Assembly: GCA_002396385.1 (NCBI GenBank)
Contig: DGTD01000100.1
Location: forward strand, 100,002-164,001
DNA from: Bacteroidales bacterium UBA4345
Lineage (GTDB): Bacteria > Bacteroidota > Bacteroidia > Bacteroidales > Paludibacteraceae
Length of the DNA stretch: 64,000 bases
Reading direction: 5' to 3'
The notes under the pieces: model-generated
The model's database searches: none
What the model was told of the DNA's origin: nothing
Seen by the model: the letters and a program-made list of their open reading frames with translations, nothing else
Part shown: positions 54,198 through 63,542 of the stretch, piece by piece
Numbering within the stretch: position 1 is the first letter of the stretch
Layout: every line of letters begins with the position of its first letter
Translations under genes and position numbers: made by a program

Positions 54198-55954
54198 TCC
54201 GCCTCGCCCTCCTCTTCAGTCAAGTCGTCGGCTTCAGACTTATCCTCTTCCTTTTCGGCCGGTTCATCCCCCACTTTTGCCTTAGTCAGCAATGCGTTAT
54301 AAGAATTTCGGTCTTGCAGAATCTCCAAAGCCTTGTTCACACCCTTGTCGTCTTTCAGCTGTTCCTGAACTACGCCTTTCTGGTAGAAGTAGCGTCGTGC
54401 AATTTCATAACAGATGTATTTGGAGATATCGGCACGATTGGCGTCAAGATCAGCATCAAGGTCAGGATTAATACGGGCCGCCAAAGCTTCGAACTCGGCC
54501 TTCGACCGTTCAAGGCAGCCATCTTCCTCCGCAATTTTCTTCAATTTCTCAAGCGTTTCCTGGGATTTGGTCTTATAAGAGAATCCAGACTCTTTAACAA
54601 ACCGTTTGAAATCGGCATAGTCAGCATCAGAAAGTCTGACATCAGCCTCAGTAGCCAAAGAACGGTGTAGTTGCACATAACGAGTCACATAATCGAAAAT
54701 CACATTCTTCGAATAGAGGTAATAGGTAATAGACGCGTTCTTTTCAGTTTTAACAAACACATCAGGACTAATGCCACAACCATCGCGGACAATACGTCCA
54801 TGCAGTGTTTTAAACTCGTGAGTCAGGCTGTCGGGGATACGTACGACATAACCATCTTTATCGCGTTTGGCATAATCGATAGCCTGAATGCACCTACCCG
54901 AAGGAATATAATACTTAGAAATAGTCACTTTCAGCGAGCCTCCATAAGGAAGGTCACGGGTAGTTTGCACAAGGCCCTTCCCATAGGTACGTTCACCGAT
55001 GACGACAGCACGGTCGAGGTCTTGCAGAGTACCCGACACAATTTCCGCAGCAGAAGCCGAACTTCTATTAACCAGCACAGCGATCGGCATAAGCGTATCG
55101 ACCGGAGCCTCCGTCGCATTGTAGTTGGTATTCCATTTATCGTCCTTTCCCTTGGTGTAGACCAGTTTAGAGCCTTTAGGCACGAACATGTTCAAGATGC
55201 GGGTAGCCTCGGAAAGGAGTCCGCCCGGATTATTACGCAAATCAATCACCAACGATTTCATGCCCTTCGCCTTTAAAGCGAGAAAGGCATTATGGAAAGA
55301 CGAGAAAGATTGGTCGGTGAACTGAGTCAGATTGATAAAGCCAACCGAGTTGTTGAGCATACCATAATAAACAACAGGGTCGATAACGATTTTTTCACGA
55401 ACGACGTCGGCTTTAACCGTGCCCTTACCCGGACGCTCCACCACCACTTTCACAGTAGTCAGAGGCTCGCCACGAAGCATTTGACTGACTTCGGAAGTGG
55501 TTTTGCCATCGGTAGCCACTCCGCCGACAGAAACGAACACATCGCCAGCACGCAGTCCTGCCTTATAAGCAGGTTTTTCCTCGTAAATCTCGGTAATATA
55601 TATTTTCTTTTCCTTGGCTGAAATAACAGCGCCAACCCCCGCATAAGAACCAGTTGTCATAAACTTCAGGTCCTTCATCTCACTTTCCGGAAAATAAGTA
55701 GTATAAGGGTCGGTCGTGGCAAGCATTGCATCAATGCCATATTTCACCGTTTCCTCAGGCTTAATAGTGTCGACATAAAACAAATCCAACTCTTTAAAAA
55801 CAGAGTTGAAGATATCGAGACTTTTTGATATTTGAAAGTCATGCGATTCTTTAGGCTTAGCAGCGCTGGAAGAATCGGAACTGGCGGCAAAAGCAGCCGT
55901 ATTAACCAAAAAAGAAACAGCCAGAAGACTAAAAAATGTTCGGCGTTTTAACAT
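54194..55954 (-). CDS. S41 C-terminal processing peptidase
   Basis: Exported serine protease of the CtpA/Prc type. In 586 residues: signal peptide (about 1-24), helical segment, PDZ domain about 85-170 (AGVGAVISAKEKKIYITE ... LRAGDVFVSVGG), the S41 core with VIDLRNNPGG 237-245, the catalytic serine in NRSSASAAE (298-301) and Lys326 in TYGKGLVQ. An acidic C-terminal tail (EEDKSEADDLTEEEGEAE) is distinctive. Coupled to the nucleotidyltransferase gene. Confidence 0.93.
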   Translation of the reverse strand: MLKRRTFFSLLAVSFLVNTAAFAASSDSSSAAKPKESHDFQISKSLDIFNSVFKELDLFYVDTIKPEETVKYGIDAMLATTDPYTTYFPESEMKDLKFMTTGSYAGVGAVISAKEKKIYITEIYEEKPAYKAGLRAGDVFVSVGGVATDGKTTSEVSQMLRGEPLTTVKVVVERPGKGTVKADVVREKIVIDPVVYYGMLNNSVGFINLTQFTDQSFSSFHNAFLALKAKGMKSLVIDLRNNPGGLLSEATRILNMFVPKGSKLVYTKGKDDKWNTNYNATEAPVDTLMPIAVLVNRSSASAAEIVSGTLQDLDRAVVIGERTYGKGLVQTTRDLPYGGSLKVTISKYYIPSGRCIQAIDYAKRDKDGYVVRIPDSLTHEFKTLHGRIVRDGCGISPDVFVKTEKNASITYYLYSKNVIFDYVTRYVQLHRSLATEADVRLSDADYADFKRFVKESGFSYKTKSQETLEKLKKIAEEDGCLERSKAEFEALAARINPDLDADLDANRADISKYICYEIARRYFYQKGVVQEQLKDDKGVNKALEILQDRNSYNALLTKAKVGDEPAEKEEDKSEADDLTEEEGEAE

Positions 55955-55966
55955 AATTATATGCTA

Positions 55967-56314
55967 TTATTTTATTGTAATAAAATCGTTGATCGGAGTC
56001 ACGACAATTTTACCTTCTTGCGAGACACTATAATTGAAAAGCCGTGTACACGAGCCTACGATTATTGAAGCGTCTAACCGGCCTGCACAATCCAAAAGGA
56101 AGGCCTTTAAATCCTTAGGAGCCACATTTGTCGTATCGGATAGGAAAGGAGCGATAAAGCCATCGACAAAAGTTGTGCCCGAAGGTTCGCAAGTAAAATC
56201 GGCCAACCGGAAGATTTCAGCCACCACACCACGCTCGTCAATAGAGACCACAGCGCAAGGGATGGCATTTTCAGCATCAACAACAAGCCAGTGAGCAGCA
56301 AAACGTTTCAACAT
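55967..56314 (-). CDS. small conserved-looking protein of unknown function
   Basis: Not assigned. From the ATG at 56314 (MLKRFAAHWLVVD) it has 115 residues and looks soluble: VVSIDERGVVAEIFRL, a FVDGFIAPFL segment and a final SQEGKIVVTPINDF. The frame extends ten residues upstream but those overlap DUF4296. There is a superficial likeness to the small beta domain at the ends of amidohydrolases, without metal ligands. In the lspA-DUF4296-S41 operon. Confidence 0.6.
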   Translation of the reverse strand: MLKRFAAHWLVVDAENAIPCAVVSIDERGVVAEIFRLADFTCEPSGTTFVDGFIAPFLSDTTNVAPKDLKAFLLDCAGRLDASIIVGSCTRLFNYSVSQEGKIVVTPINDFITIK

Positions 56315-56330
56315 AGGAAAAGTACAGAGC

Positions 56331-56678
56331 CTACATTCTGACACGTCGGTGATTCAAGGTGTCAATCAATTCCAAATAGACCTGTTTGTATTCGCCCGTA
56401 TTACGCGAATACCAGGCTACGGCAGAATCGAAAACGGCCTCAGTAACATTGTGTTTGTCGAGCACCGACTTGTAATAACGGTCTTTCTCTAATTTGTCGG
56501 CAGCAACCGTCGTTTGGTTGCTAAGCAACGATTGGGCAATATGGACGTCGGCCAGCAGCATAGCCATCTCGTGTTTACCGATAGGAGGTTCCCCCTTATC
56601 GGGTTTGCACGACGCAAGGGAGACCGCCCCCAAAAAAGCCACAATCAAAGACAACTTATTTTTCAACATTTTCGTCAT
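56331..56678 (-). CDS. DUF4296 family lipoprotein
   Basis: A 115-residue lipoprotein (lipobox SLASC, Cys24) with the DUF4296 pattern: MAMLLADVHIAQSLL, DRYYKSVLDKHNVTEAVFD and SRNTGEYKQVYLEL. Function unknown, restricted to Bacteroidota as far as I recall. Its start lies within the lspA end, so it is coupled to lspA, a suitable neighbour for a lipoprotein. An ATG three codons on is an alternative start. Confidence 0.88.
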   Translation of the reverse strand: MTKMLKNKLSLIVAFLGAVSLASCKPDKGEPPIGKHEMAMLLADVHIAQSLLSNQTTVAADKLEKDRYYKSVLDKHNVTEAVFDSAVAWYSRNTGEYKQVYLELIDTLNHRRVRM

Positions 56679-57345
56679 TTTTAGTAATCTCTATATCATC
56701 GTCTTTACAGTTATCGTCATCATCACGATACTTAGACGACATTGAGAAGAAAAGAGATATTTTTTCGGAACAAAGATCGGTAAATTTCGTCAATTCTTTA
56801 AACCGGAAAAACATCATATAAAAGGTACCGCACGTAATAGCCGCATCGGCCAAATTGAAAACCGGACTGAAAAAGAGGTAAGACTGTCCGCCCAGCAAAG
56901 GGATCCAGTCTGGCAGCGAGAAACGGAAAAGAGGGAAATAGAGCATATCTACCACTTTACCGACAAGCCAGTCGCCACCATCAAAAACTTTGGCATAAAA
57001 AACACAATCGATAATGTTTCCCGTCGCACCCGCCGCAATCATAACGAAAGCGACCACGAACGCTAAAGAGAAGTCGGTTCTTTTCGCAATCCGGCACGAG
57101 CAGAAGAACAAGCACCCGACCGCAAAAATCCGGAAAATAGTCAGGAATATCTTTGGACCAAAAGTCATGCCGAAAGCTGCGCCCGGATTTTGCACATAGC
57201 ACAATTTAAACCAGCTGGCCACTTCCACTACAGACCCGTCGGCAAGATTCACACGAGTCCAAAATTTGAGGAGTTGGTCGGCAACAATAATAAAAAGAGC
57301 CACAAAGAGGGCAATTTTCTGTTTAGAATTGAAAGTGATAGCCAT
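56656..57345 (-). CDS. lspA: lipoprotein signal peptidase LspA
   Basis: Cleaves signal peptides of diacylglyceryl-modified prolipoproteins. The 229-residue protein has four helices and the two catalytic aspartates D113 (GNIIDC) and D167 (FNLADAAI), plus VQNPGAAFGM at 51-60. It is longer than the typical 150-170 residues, with an insert at about 135-160 (FSLPDWIPLLGGQSYLFF) and a polar C-terminal tail. The Bacteroidota gene order dksA-lspA-DUF4296 is kept. Confidence 0.93.
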   Translation of the reverse strand: MAITFNSKQKIALFVALFIIVADQLLKFWTRVNLADGSVVEVASWFKLCYVQNPGAAFGMTFGPKIFLTIFRIFAVGCLFFCSCRIAKRTDFSLAFVVAFVMIAAGATGNIIDCVFYAKVFDGGDWLVGKVVDMLYFPLFRFSLPDWIPLLGGQSYLFFSPVFNLADAAITCGTFYMMFFRFKELTKFTDLCSEKISLFFSMSSKYRDDDDNCKDDDIEITKNDENVEK

Positions 57346-57359
57346 TTAGAATAGGGAGA

Positions 57360-57395
57360 AAGGCAAAAAGGCAAGCTAGAGCGAACCAGCTTGCC
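57360..57395 (-). terminator. terminator or attenuator between dksA-like and lspA genes
   Basis: Eight-bp stem (57370-57377 with 57388-57395), 10-nt loop, then tttttgcctttc on the - strand. It stands only 15 nt before the lspA start. No separate lspA promoter was found, so it may be a partial terminator. Confidence 0.65.
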
Positions 57396-57425
57396 GGATT
57401 AGCCAAAGCAAAAATTCGTTTATGC

Positions 57426-57806
57426 TTACTTAGCGCCACTGTTTTTAGCATCGATGCTAAGGGTTGCATGAGGTACAGCACGAAGTCGTTCCTTCGGGAT
57501 AAGTTTCCCCGTAACTCGACAGATGCCATATGTTTTGTTTTCAATACGAATCAAGGCAGCCTGCAGGTGTTGTATGAACTTCATCTGGCGCTGGGCCAAC
57601 CGTCCGTCTTCCTCTTTCGACATAGTTGTCTGCCCCTCTTCAAGCGCCTTGAAAGTAGGAGACGTATCAGTAATTTCGTTACCGTCGGTATTATTCATAC
57701 TAGCACGCAGTGCCTCGTATTCTCTTTTTGCCTTTTCGAGTTTTTCAAGAATCAAAGCCTTGAATTCGGCCAATTCCTCATCAGAATATCTGGTTTTTTC
57801 AGCCAT
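57426..57806 (-). CDS. TraR/DksA family transcription regulator
   Basis: A 126-residue DksA-like protein from the ATG at 57806 (MAEKTRYSDEEL). The N-terminal coiled coil (about 15-85) is present, and the C-terminal globular part reads YGICRVTGKLIPKERLRAVPHA, in which only one cysteine of the zinc finger remains; as I recall this is usual in Bacteroidota. DksA proteins act on RNA polymerase together with ppGpp. relA/spoT is divergent 264 bp away, a suggestive pairing. Confidence 0.9.
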   Translation of the reverse strand: MAEKTRYSDEELAEFKALILEKLEKAKREYEALRASMNNTDGNEITDTSPTFKALEEGQTTMSKEEDGRLAQRQMKFIQHLQAALIRIENKTYGICRVTGKLIPKERLRAVPHATLSIDAKNSGAK

Positions 57807-57879
57807 AGTCATTAAACTTTAAGGGTTAAGAAAAACACAGGGTGGATTAAAACACCCCTTTTCGACTCATTAATTTTCA

Positions 57880-57909
57880 CAAATGTAAGAAAATGCATTT
57901 GTAAGCAAA
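57880..57909 (-). promoter_or_regulatory. promoter of the dksA-like gene
   Basis: On the - strand: TTTG (57909-57906), 18-nt spacer, TACATTTG (57887-57880). Both boxes match; the spacer is one base short of the usual 19-21. A small hairpin (gggtg 57840-57844, caccc 57853-57857) lies in the leader. Confidence 0.6.
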
Positions 57910-58069
57910 AAGAAAGAAGGATGTTTTTTATCAACAATGGGCGTAAATAGGTGATGGAGCCTTTTTTGTTTGTTTTTCTCACCAAAAATGCCGAATATTG
58001 TATAAAATTGAGCAACAAGCGCCAAATGTTGGGGAAACAAATAGGAAAAGTTGCGACAACAGGCTGCGA

Positions 58070-60367
58070 ATGGTTGAGCAAAGACAAAAACTTATGGAAG
58101 AAATAGTCAAAAACACGCCCGAGGAAGAAGCAATGATCGAGGCGGCGTACGCTAAATTAAGAGAGACTTACCTCAATTCAAACCACCGCAAACACATCGA
58201 GATAATCGATAAAGCATACCGTTATGCTAAACATGCGCATGCTGGCGTAAGGCGCAGAAGTGGCGAGCCATATATTATGCACCCAATTGCGGTTGCACAA
58301 ATCGTTGCAGAAGAACTCGGTTTGGGTTCCACGTCCATATGTTCTGCCCTTCTCCACGATGTTGTAGAAGACACCGAGACAAGCGTCGAAGACATCAGAA
58401 ACCTATTCAACGACAAAATAGCGATTATAGTAGACGGACTTACCAAGATTTCGGGCGGCGTATTCGGCGCGCAGGCATCAGCCCAGGCTGAAAATTTCAG
58501 GAAACTGCTGCTGACTATGAGCGAAGACATCCGCGTGGTGCTAATTAAAATGGCAGACCGCCTCCACAACATGCGGACACTTGGATCAATGCCTCCTCAC
58601 AAACAGTTGAAAATCACAGGTGAGACACAATACATTTACGCTCCTTTGGCCAACCGTTTGGGTTTATACGCCATAAAGACGGAGTTGGAAGACCTGAGTT
58701 TCAAATATGAGCACCCCGACAAATACGTCGAACTCAACAAAAAGCTGGAAGACACCAGCAAAGAACGTGAAAAACTGTTCTCTGACATCAAGAGTCCCAT
58801 TAGGGAGAAACTTGCGGAACTGGGAATAAAGGCAGACATCCAGTCGCGCATCAAGTCCATCTACTCAATATGGAAAAAGATGGAAAAGAAGGCTATACCA
58901 TTTGAAGAGGTATACGACATTCTGGCCATCAGGATTGTTTTCGAATGTCCCGACCTTAAAGAGGAGAAACAGAACTGCTGGGCTATCTACTCGGCAGTAA
59001 CCGACTTGTTCAAGCCCCGACCCGACCGCATACGCGATTGGGTGAACACCCCTAAGGCGAACGGATACGAAGCCCTGCACCTTACCGTGATGGGGCCAGA
59101 CAACAAATGGATTGAAGTTCAGATAAGAAGCCGCAGAATGGACGACATAGCTGAAAAAGGTTTTGCCGCCCACTGGAAGTACAAGACTGGAGAGGAAGAC
59201 GACTCGGAATTGGAGAAATGGCTACAAACCATAAAAGAGCAGTTAGAGAATCCTGACAGCAATGCCATCGACTTCCTCGACACCTTCAAGATGAACCTTT
59301 TCGCATCGGAAATCTTTGTCTACACACCAAAAGGCGACATCAAAACGATGCCTCAGGGTTCGACCGTGCTTGACCTTGCTTTCGACCTCCACACCGAACT
59401 GGGTATGCAGTGTATCGGAGCTAAAGTCAGCCACAAACTGGTACCTATCACCTACATTCTGCAGAGTGGAGACCAAGTGGAGATTCTGACTTCAAAAAGA
59501 CAACAACCGAAATCGGATTGGATAGAGATTGTGCAGACAGCGAAAGCGCGCAACTGCATCAGGCAGATGTTCCGCAAAGAATACCATAACCTAATTTCGA
59601 TGGGAGTTAAGAGACTGCACGAATTTCTGAAAAAGTACAACATTCCTGACGACCACGACACCATAAACCGTATTATTGAACATTATGGCGAGCCGAACAA
59701 GGACGAGATGATGTACAAAATAGGGAAAGGCAGCCTCGACTTGCAGGAACTGACCAAAACCATGTTTAAGGACAAGAAGAGCAGCCGGTGGGTGAAGATC
59801 TGGGATTTAACCTTCGGCAAGCTGACTAGCAACAATAATGCTCCACAACCTAACGCAAAAGATCAAAACCAAAAAACATCTAATAACGGACTAAAGGTAA
59901 CCGAGAACAACAAGAACGAAGACGGGAACGGCCCTAAATACCGCATTGCGGAATGTTGCTGTCCGATACCGGGAGACGACATTCTGGGCTTCCTCGACGA
60001 AGGCGGCGTCTACATTGTACACAAACGGCAATGTCCGGTGGCCATGAAACTGAAATCGAACTACGGTAGCCAGATTGTATCAGCCTCGTGGGAAACCCAC
60101 CGCGTGCTGTCGTTCCCCGCCACCATTCAAATTAAAGGAATGGACCGGATAGGCATTCTGCGAGAAATTATAGACGTCATCTCCAGCATGCTGAAAATCA
60201 ACATCAGCCGCGTGACCCTAGACACTGATGAAGGACTTTTCACCGCAAACATCACGGTTTACATCCGCGACGTTGAAGACGTGAACAATCTCTGTATGAA
60301 CATATTGAAGATTAAAGACATAAACGCGGTTGAGCGAGTAGCCACCGACAAAGCAGTTCTAAAATAA
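58070..60367 (+). CDS. bifunctional (p)ppGpp synthetase/hydrolase
   Basis: RelA/SpoT homologue that makes and degrades (p)ppGpp. From the ATG at 58070 it has 765 residues: HD hydrolase domain (about 45-200; GVRRRSGEPYIMHP, LLHDVVEDT with H96-D97, and MADRLHNMRT), synthetase domain (about 225-360; IYSIWKKMEKK, EALHLTV), TGS about 405-465 (IFVYTPKGDIKTMPQG), a zinc/RIS-like segment (AECCCPIPGDDI) and a C-terminal ACT domain. The hydrolase motifs look intact, so it should be bifunctional. ATG 58094 (MEEIVKN) is an equally good start. Confidence 0.93.
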   Translation: MVEQRQKLMEEIVKNTPEEEAMIEAAYAKLRETYLNSNHRKHIEIIDKAYRYAKHAHAGVRRRSGEPYIMHPIAVAQIVAEELGLGSTSICSALLHDVVEDTETSVEDIRNLFNDKIAIIVDGLTKISGGVFGAQASAQAENFRKLLLTMSEDIRVVLIKMADRLHNMRTLGSMPPHKQLKITGETQYIYAPLANRLGLYAIKTELEDLSFKYEHPDKYVELNKKLEDTSKEREKLFSDIKSPIREKLAELGIKADIQSRIKSIYSIWKKMEKKAIPFEEVYDILAIRIVFECPDLKEEKQNCWAIYSAVTDLFKPRPDRIRDWVNTPKANGYEALHLTVMGPDNKWIEVQIRSRRMDDIAEKGFAAHWKYKTGEEDDSELEKWLQTIKEQLENPDSNAIDFLDTFKMNLFASEIFVYTPKGDIKTMPQGSTVLDLAFDLHTELGMQCIGAKVSHKLVPITYILQSGDQVEILTSKRQQPKSDWIEIVQTAKARNCIRQMFRKEYHNLISMGVKRLHEFLKKYNIPDDHDTINRIIEHYGEPNKDEMMYKIGKGSLDLQELTKTMFKDKKSSRWVKIWDLTFGKLTSNNNAPQPNAKDQNQKTSNNGLKVTENNKNEDGNGPKYRIAECCCPIPGDDILGFLDEGGVYIVHKRQCPVAMKLKSNYGSQIVSASWETHRVLSFPATIQIKGMDRIGILREIIDVISSMLKINISRVTLDTDEGLFTANITVYIRDVEDVNNLCMNILKIKDINAVERVATDKAVLK

Positions 60368-60376
60368 GTAAAACAA

Positions 60377-62209
60377 ATGAAGAACTATTTACCTGGCAGA
60401 GACAGCAACGCGCTGTTCAACTACAAGCGCCGTGCAGCGCACAACGTTCAAATTGGCAACCTGACAATGGGCAGCAGCCAACCCATCAGAATCCAGTCGA
60501 TGGCAAATACCGACACAAACGATACGAATGGAAGTGTAGAACAATGCATCCGCATAATAAAAGAAGGTGGTGAGTTGGTCCGCTTTACAGCCCAGGGAGT
60601 GAAAGAGGCGAAAAACTTACAGCCTATAAGGGAAGAACTGACACGCCGCGGATTCCGACAGCCTTTGGTTGCCGACATCCACTTCAACCCCAAAGCGGCA
60701 GACGAGGCCGCCCTTCATGTCGAGAAAGTCCGCATCAATCCGGGGAACTACGTTGACAGCGTACACACCCAAAAACGATTCTCGTATACCGATGAAGAAT
60801 ACCAGCAAGAAATAGCAAAAATCAGAGAGCGCCTCGTACCTTTTCTAAACATCTGCAAAGCCAACAAAACCGCTATAAGGATTGGGGTTAACCATGGCTC
60901 TTTAAGCGACCGCATACTCAGCCGATACGGCGACACCCAGGAAGGCATGGTAGAATCGTGTATGGAGTTCCTGCGCATCTGCCAGAGCGAGGGGTTCAGC
61001 AACGTGGTCATCTCAATTAAAGCCTCGAACACCGTCATCATGGTAGAAACCGTACGTCTGTTAGTCGCCACAATGGCCGAAGAGGGAATGGACTTTCCTC
61101 TACACATTGGGGTAACCGAAGCAGGCGACGGCGAAGACGGACGCATAAAGAGTGCTGTGGGTATAGGGGCTCTTCTATGTGACGGAATCGGCGACACCAT
61201 CCGTGTATCATTAAGCGAAGACCCAGAAAAAGAAATTCCAGTTGCCAAAGCACTAGCCGACTACGTATCGCGCAGGTGCGGGCACAAAGTCATTGACGGG
61301 ACCGACAGCGGGAAAGTCAATCCATACAGCTACAGCCGCAGGAAAAGCACAAAGATAGGAAATATAGGAGGGAACAACGTTCCCATCGTTATAGCCAACA
61401 GTTCGGAAGGTTTTTTGAAACCCGATTATGTATTTGCCGAATCGCTGCCAAGCCACATCGTGCTGCCAACGATTGTCGACTACAGCCTTTGGCAAGACTA
61501 CACCAACCTGTATCCCCTCTTCACCAGTAAAGACTACAGCAAGATTAAAGGTTGCAAAGCAAACATAAAGTTTGTGCTGACCAACTACCCGGCAATAGAG
61601 GAAACACTGGCAGCCGCCGACAACAAATGCGTATTCATAGTAGAAAGCGGACACATTAATTCCGTAGGCGAACAAAGAGCCTTTGTTCACGCCTTGTTAT
61701 GCAAAGGGAAGGAAAACCCCGTCGTCTTGAAACAAACCTATAACGACACCGAAAAAGGCACATTCCAGATTAAATGCGGTGCCGATATGGGTTCTTTCTT
61801 TATTGACGGCATAGCAGACGGACTATGGCTTGAGGACGCCAATCTGCCAACAGCCGATGTCACTTCAGGTGCGTTCGCCATCCTTCAGGCATCGCGAAGC
61901 CGCATGAGCAAGACCGAATATATTTCTTGTCCAAGTTGTGGAAGGACGCTTTACGACATGCAGAGCACCATAGCACAAATCAAAGCAAAAACAAGCCATT
62001 TAAAGAACCTGAAAATCGGTATTATGGGTTGTATAGTGAACGGACCGGGAGAAATGGCAGACGCCGACTACGGATACGTAGGTTCGGGAATGGGTAAAGT
62101 CAACCTATATAAAGGACAGGAATGTGTAGAAAAGATGATACCCGCAGAAGAGGCCGTGGAAAAACTAATTGAATTGATAAAGAGCAACGGCGATTGGCAC
62201 GAAGCATAA
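60377..62209 (+). CDS. ispG: (E)-4-hydroxy-3-methylbut-2-enyl-diphosphate synthase, large form
   Basis: Iron-sulfur enzyme of the MEP isoprenoid pathway. The 610-residue protein is the long three-domain form shared by Bacteroidota, Chlamydiae and plants, against about 370 residues in E. coli. The N-terminal TIM barrel has QSMANTDTND and VADIHFNP; the cluster ligands are C518 and C521 (SCPSCGRTL), C552 and E559 (GCIVNGPGE). Starts 9 bp after relA/spoT; thyA follows 12 bp later, giving a three-gene operon. Confidence 0.96.
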   Translation: MKNYLPGRDSNALFNYKRRAAHNVQIGNLTMGSSQPIRIQSMANTDTNDTNGSVEQCIRIIKEGGELVRFTAQGVKEAKNLQPIREELTRRGFRQPLVADIHFNPKAADEAALHVEKVRINPGNYVDSVHTQKRFSYTDEEYQQEIAKIRERLVPFLNICKANKTAIRIGVNHGSLSDRILSRYGDTQEGMVESCMEFLRICQSEGFSNVVISIKASNTVIMVETVRLLVATMAEEGMDFPLHIGVTEAGDGEDGRIKSAVGIGALLCDGIGDTIRVSLSEDPEKEIPVAKALADYVSRRCGHKVIDGTDSGKVNPYSYSRRKSTKIGNIGGNNVPIVIANSSEGFLKPDYVFAESLPSHIVLPTIVDYSLWQDYTNLYPLFTSKDYSKIKGCKANIKFVLTNYPAIEETLAAADNKCVFIVESGHINSVGEQRAFVHALLCKGKENPVVLKQTYNDTEKGTFQIKCGADMGSFFIDGIADGLWLEDANLPTADVTSGAFAILQASRSRMSKTEYISCPSCGRTLYDMQSTIAQIKAKTSHLKNLKIGIMGCIVNGPGEMADADYGYVGSGMGKVNLYKGQECVEKMIPAEEAVEKLIELIKSNGDWHEA

Positions 62210-62221
62210 AAAGAACGGAAC

Positions 62222-63016
62222 ATGAAACAATATTTAGATTTACTTCAACGAATACTTGACGAAGGTGTCGAAAAAGGAGACCGAACAGGGACAGGGACCA
62301 AAAGCATTTTCGGCCACCAGATGCGCTTTAACCTGGCAGACGGATTTCCACTACTAACGACAAAGAAACTACACCTCAAATCCATCATTTACGAACTTCT
62401 CTGGTTCTTACAGGGCGACACCAACGTAAAATACCTCCAAGACAACGGAGTGCGCATTTGGAATGAATGGGCAGACGAGAATGGGGAGCTAGGCCCTATC
62501 TACGGCTACCAATGGCGCTCGTGGCCAGATTACGACGGAGGGCACATCGACCAAATCACCAATTTGATCAACGATATCAAGAACAACCCGAATTCGCGCC
62601 GTCTTATTGTAAGTGCTTGGAATGTGGCAGATGTCGACAAAATGAAACTTCCCCCCTGCCACCTACTCTTCCAATTCTATGTGGCAGACGGCAAACTGAG
62701 TCTTCAACTCTATCAGAGAAGCGCTGACGTATTTTTAGGCGTACCGTTCAATATAGCCTCGTATGCATTGTTGTTGATGATGGTGGCGCAAGTAACGGGT
62801 TTGAAAGCAGGTGAATTTGTCCACACAACAGGCGACACACACATCTACCTGAACCATATGGAACAGGTGCACACCCAATTGGAGCGAACACCCCGCAAAC
62901 TTCCTAAAATGGTTATTAATCCGGACGTTAAAAACATATTTGACTTTAAGTACGAAGATTTCCAATTAGAAGAATACGATCCGTGGCCACACATAAGTGG
63001 CAAGGTTTCGGTTTAG
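62222..63016 (+). CDS. thyA: thymidylate synthase
   Basis: Makes dTMP from dUMP with methylene-tetrahydrofolate. The 264-residue protein is the standard length and has the catalytic Cys146 in [11 protein letters not shown], the dUMP-binding [19 protein letters not shown] and the C-terminal [13 protein letters not shown]. No dihydrofolate reductase gene follows, although ThyA produces dihydrofolate; a terminator comes next. Last gene of the relA/spoT-ispG-thyA run. Confidence 0.97.
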   Translation: MKQYLDLLQRILDEGVEKGDRTGTGTKSIFGHQMRFNLADGFPLLTTKKLHLKSIIYELLWFLQGDTNVKYLQDNGVRIWNEWADENGELGPIYGYQWRSWPDYDGGHIDQITNLINDIKNNPNSRRLIVSAWNVADVDKMKLPPCHLLFQFYVADGKLSLQLYQRSADVFLGVPFNIASYALLLMMVAQVTGLKAGEFVHTTGDTHIYLNHMEQVHTQLERTPRKLPKMVINPDVKNIFDFKYEDFQLEEYDPWPHISGKVSV

Positions 63017-63030
63017 CCCTACTCACAAAT

Positions 63031-63074
63031 AAAAAGAAACGGCTGGAATCTGTAGAGTCCAGCCGTTTCTTTTT
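63031..63074. terminator. bidirectional terminator after thyA
   Basis: A 17-bp perfect stem (63031-63047 with 63058-63074), 10-nt loop, A-run before and T-run after. Serves thyA (+) and the facing small secreted protein gene (-), whose stop is 13 nt away. Confidence 0.92.
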
Positions 63075-63086
63075 CATATCACGAAT

Positions 63087-63542
63087 TTACTTACCGTCCA
63101 TCTTATCAATAACTGCATGTAATTTTTTGTTGCCCGACTCAGTTATATCGAAATATACTCCACCGACAATAATTTTTTCAACATAATCGTACTTAATGAT
63201 GTCAAGCTCGTCTTCTTTGATATAACACTCGAAAAAGACGATATTCTTATGTCTGTCGATGTTATTGCCACCGCGCGGTGTAATTGGCTGCGCCAACAAA
63301 TTATTTCCTTTACGGGTGCGAAATTCAATAAATGCCCTATAGTTATGGTTATCCTTTATGCCACAAACAAGTATAACCATACCGTTTGAGCCTTTGGAAT
63401 TACGACCGCGAACCATAACCATTTCAAGGCGTTCGCCATTCTCGGTTCCAATTGTCGAAGTATGCTTATAGGTTTCCCCCCCTCCTGCGAAAGCAGTAGA
63501 GAAAGACAACATAACTAACAATATGCTAATTAGGACACGCAT
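63087..63542 (-). CDS. small secreted protein of unknown function
   Basis: A 151-residue exported protein (signal peptide about 1-19, ending AFAG). The mature part is beta-rich and basic/acidic mixed: RLEMVMVRGRN, NYRAFIEFRTRKGNN, IVFFECYIKEDELDIIKYDYV. No known family or sorting tail recognised. It has a full-consensus promoter and a shared terminator, so it is very likely a real gene. Confidence 0.7.
   Translation of the reverse strand: MRVLISILLVMLSFSTAFAGGGETYKHTSTIGTENGERLEMVMVRGRNSKGSNGMVILVCGIKDNHNYRAFIEFRTRKGNNLLAQPITPRGGNNIDRHKNIVFFECYIKEDELDIIKYDYVEKIIVGGVYFDITESGNKKLHAVIDKMDGK

Noticed and set aside
57426..57806. Loss of zinc-finger cysteines in the DksA-like protein as degeneration
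   Set aside because: The same cysteine-poor form is usual in Bacteroidota relatives, and the rest of the domain is intact.
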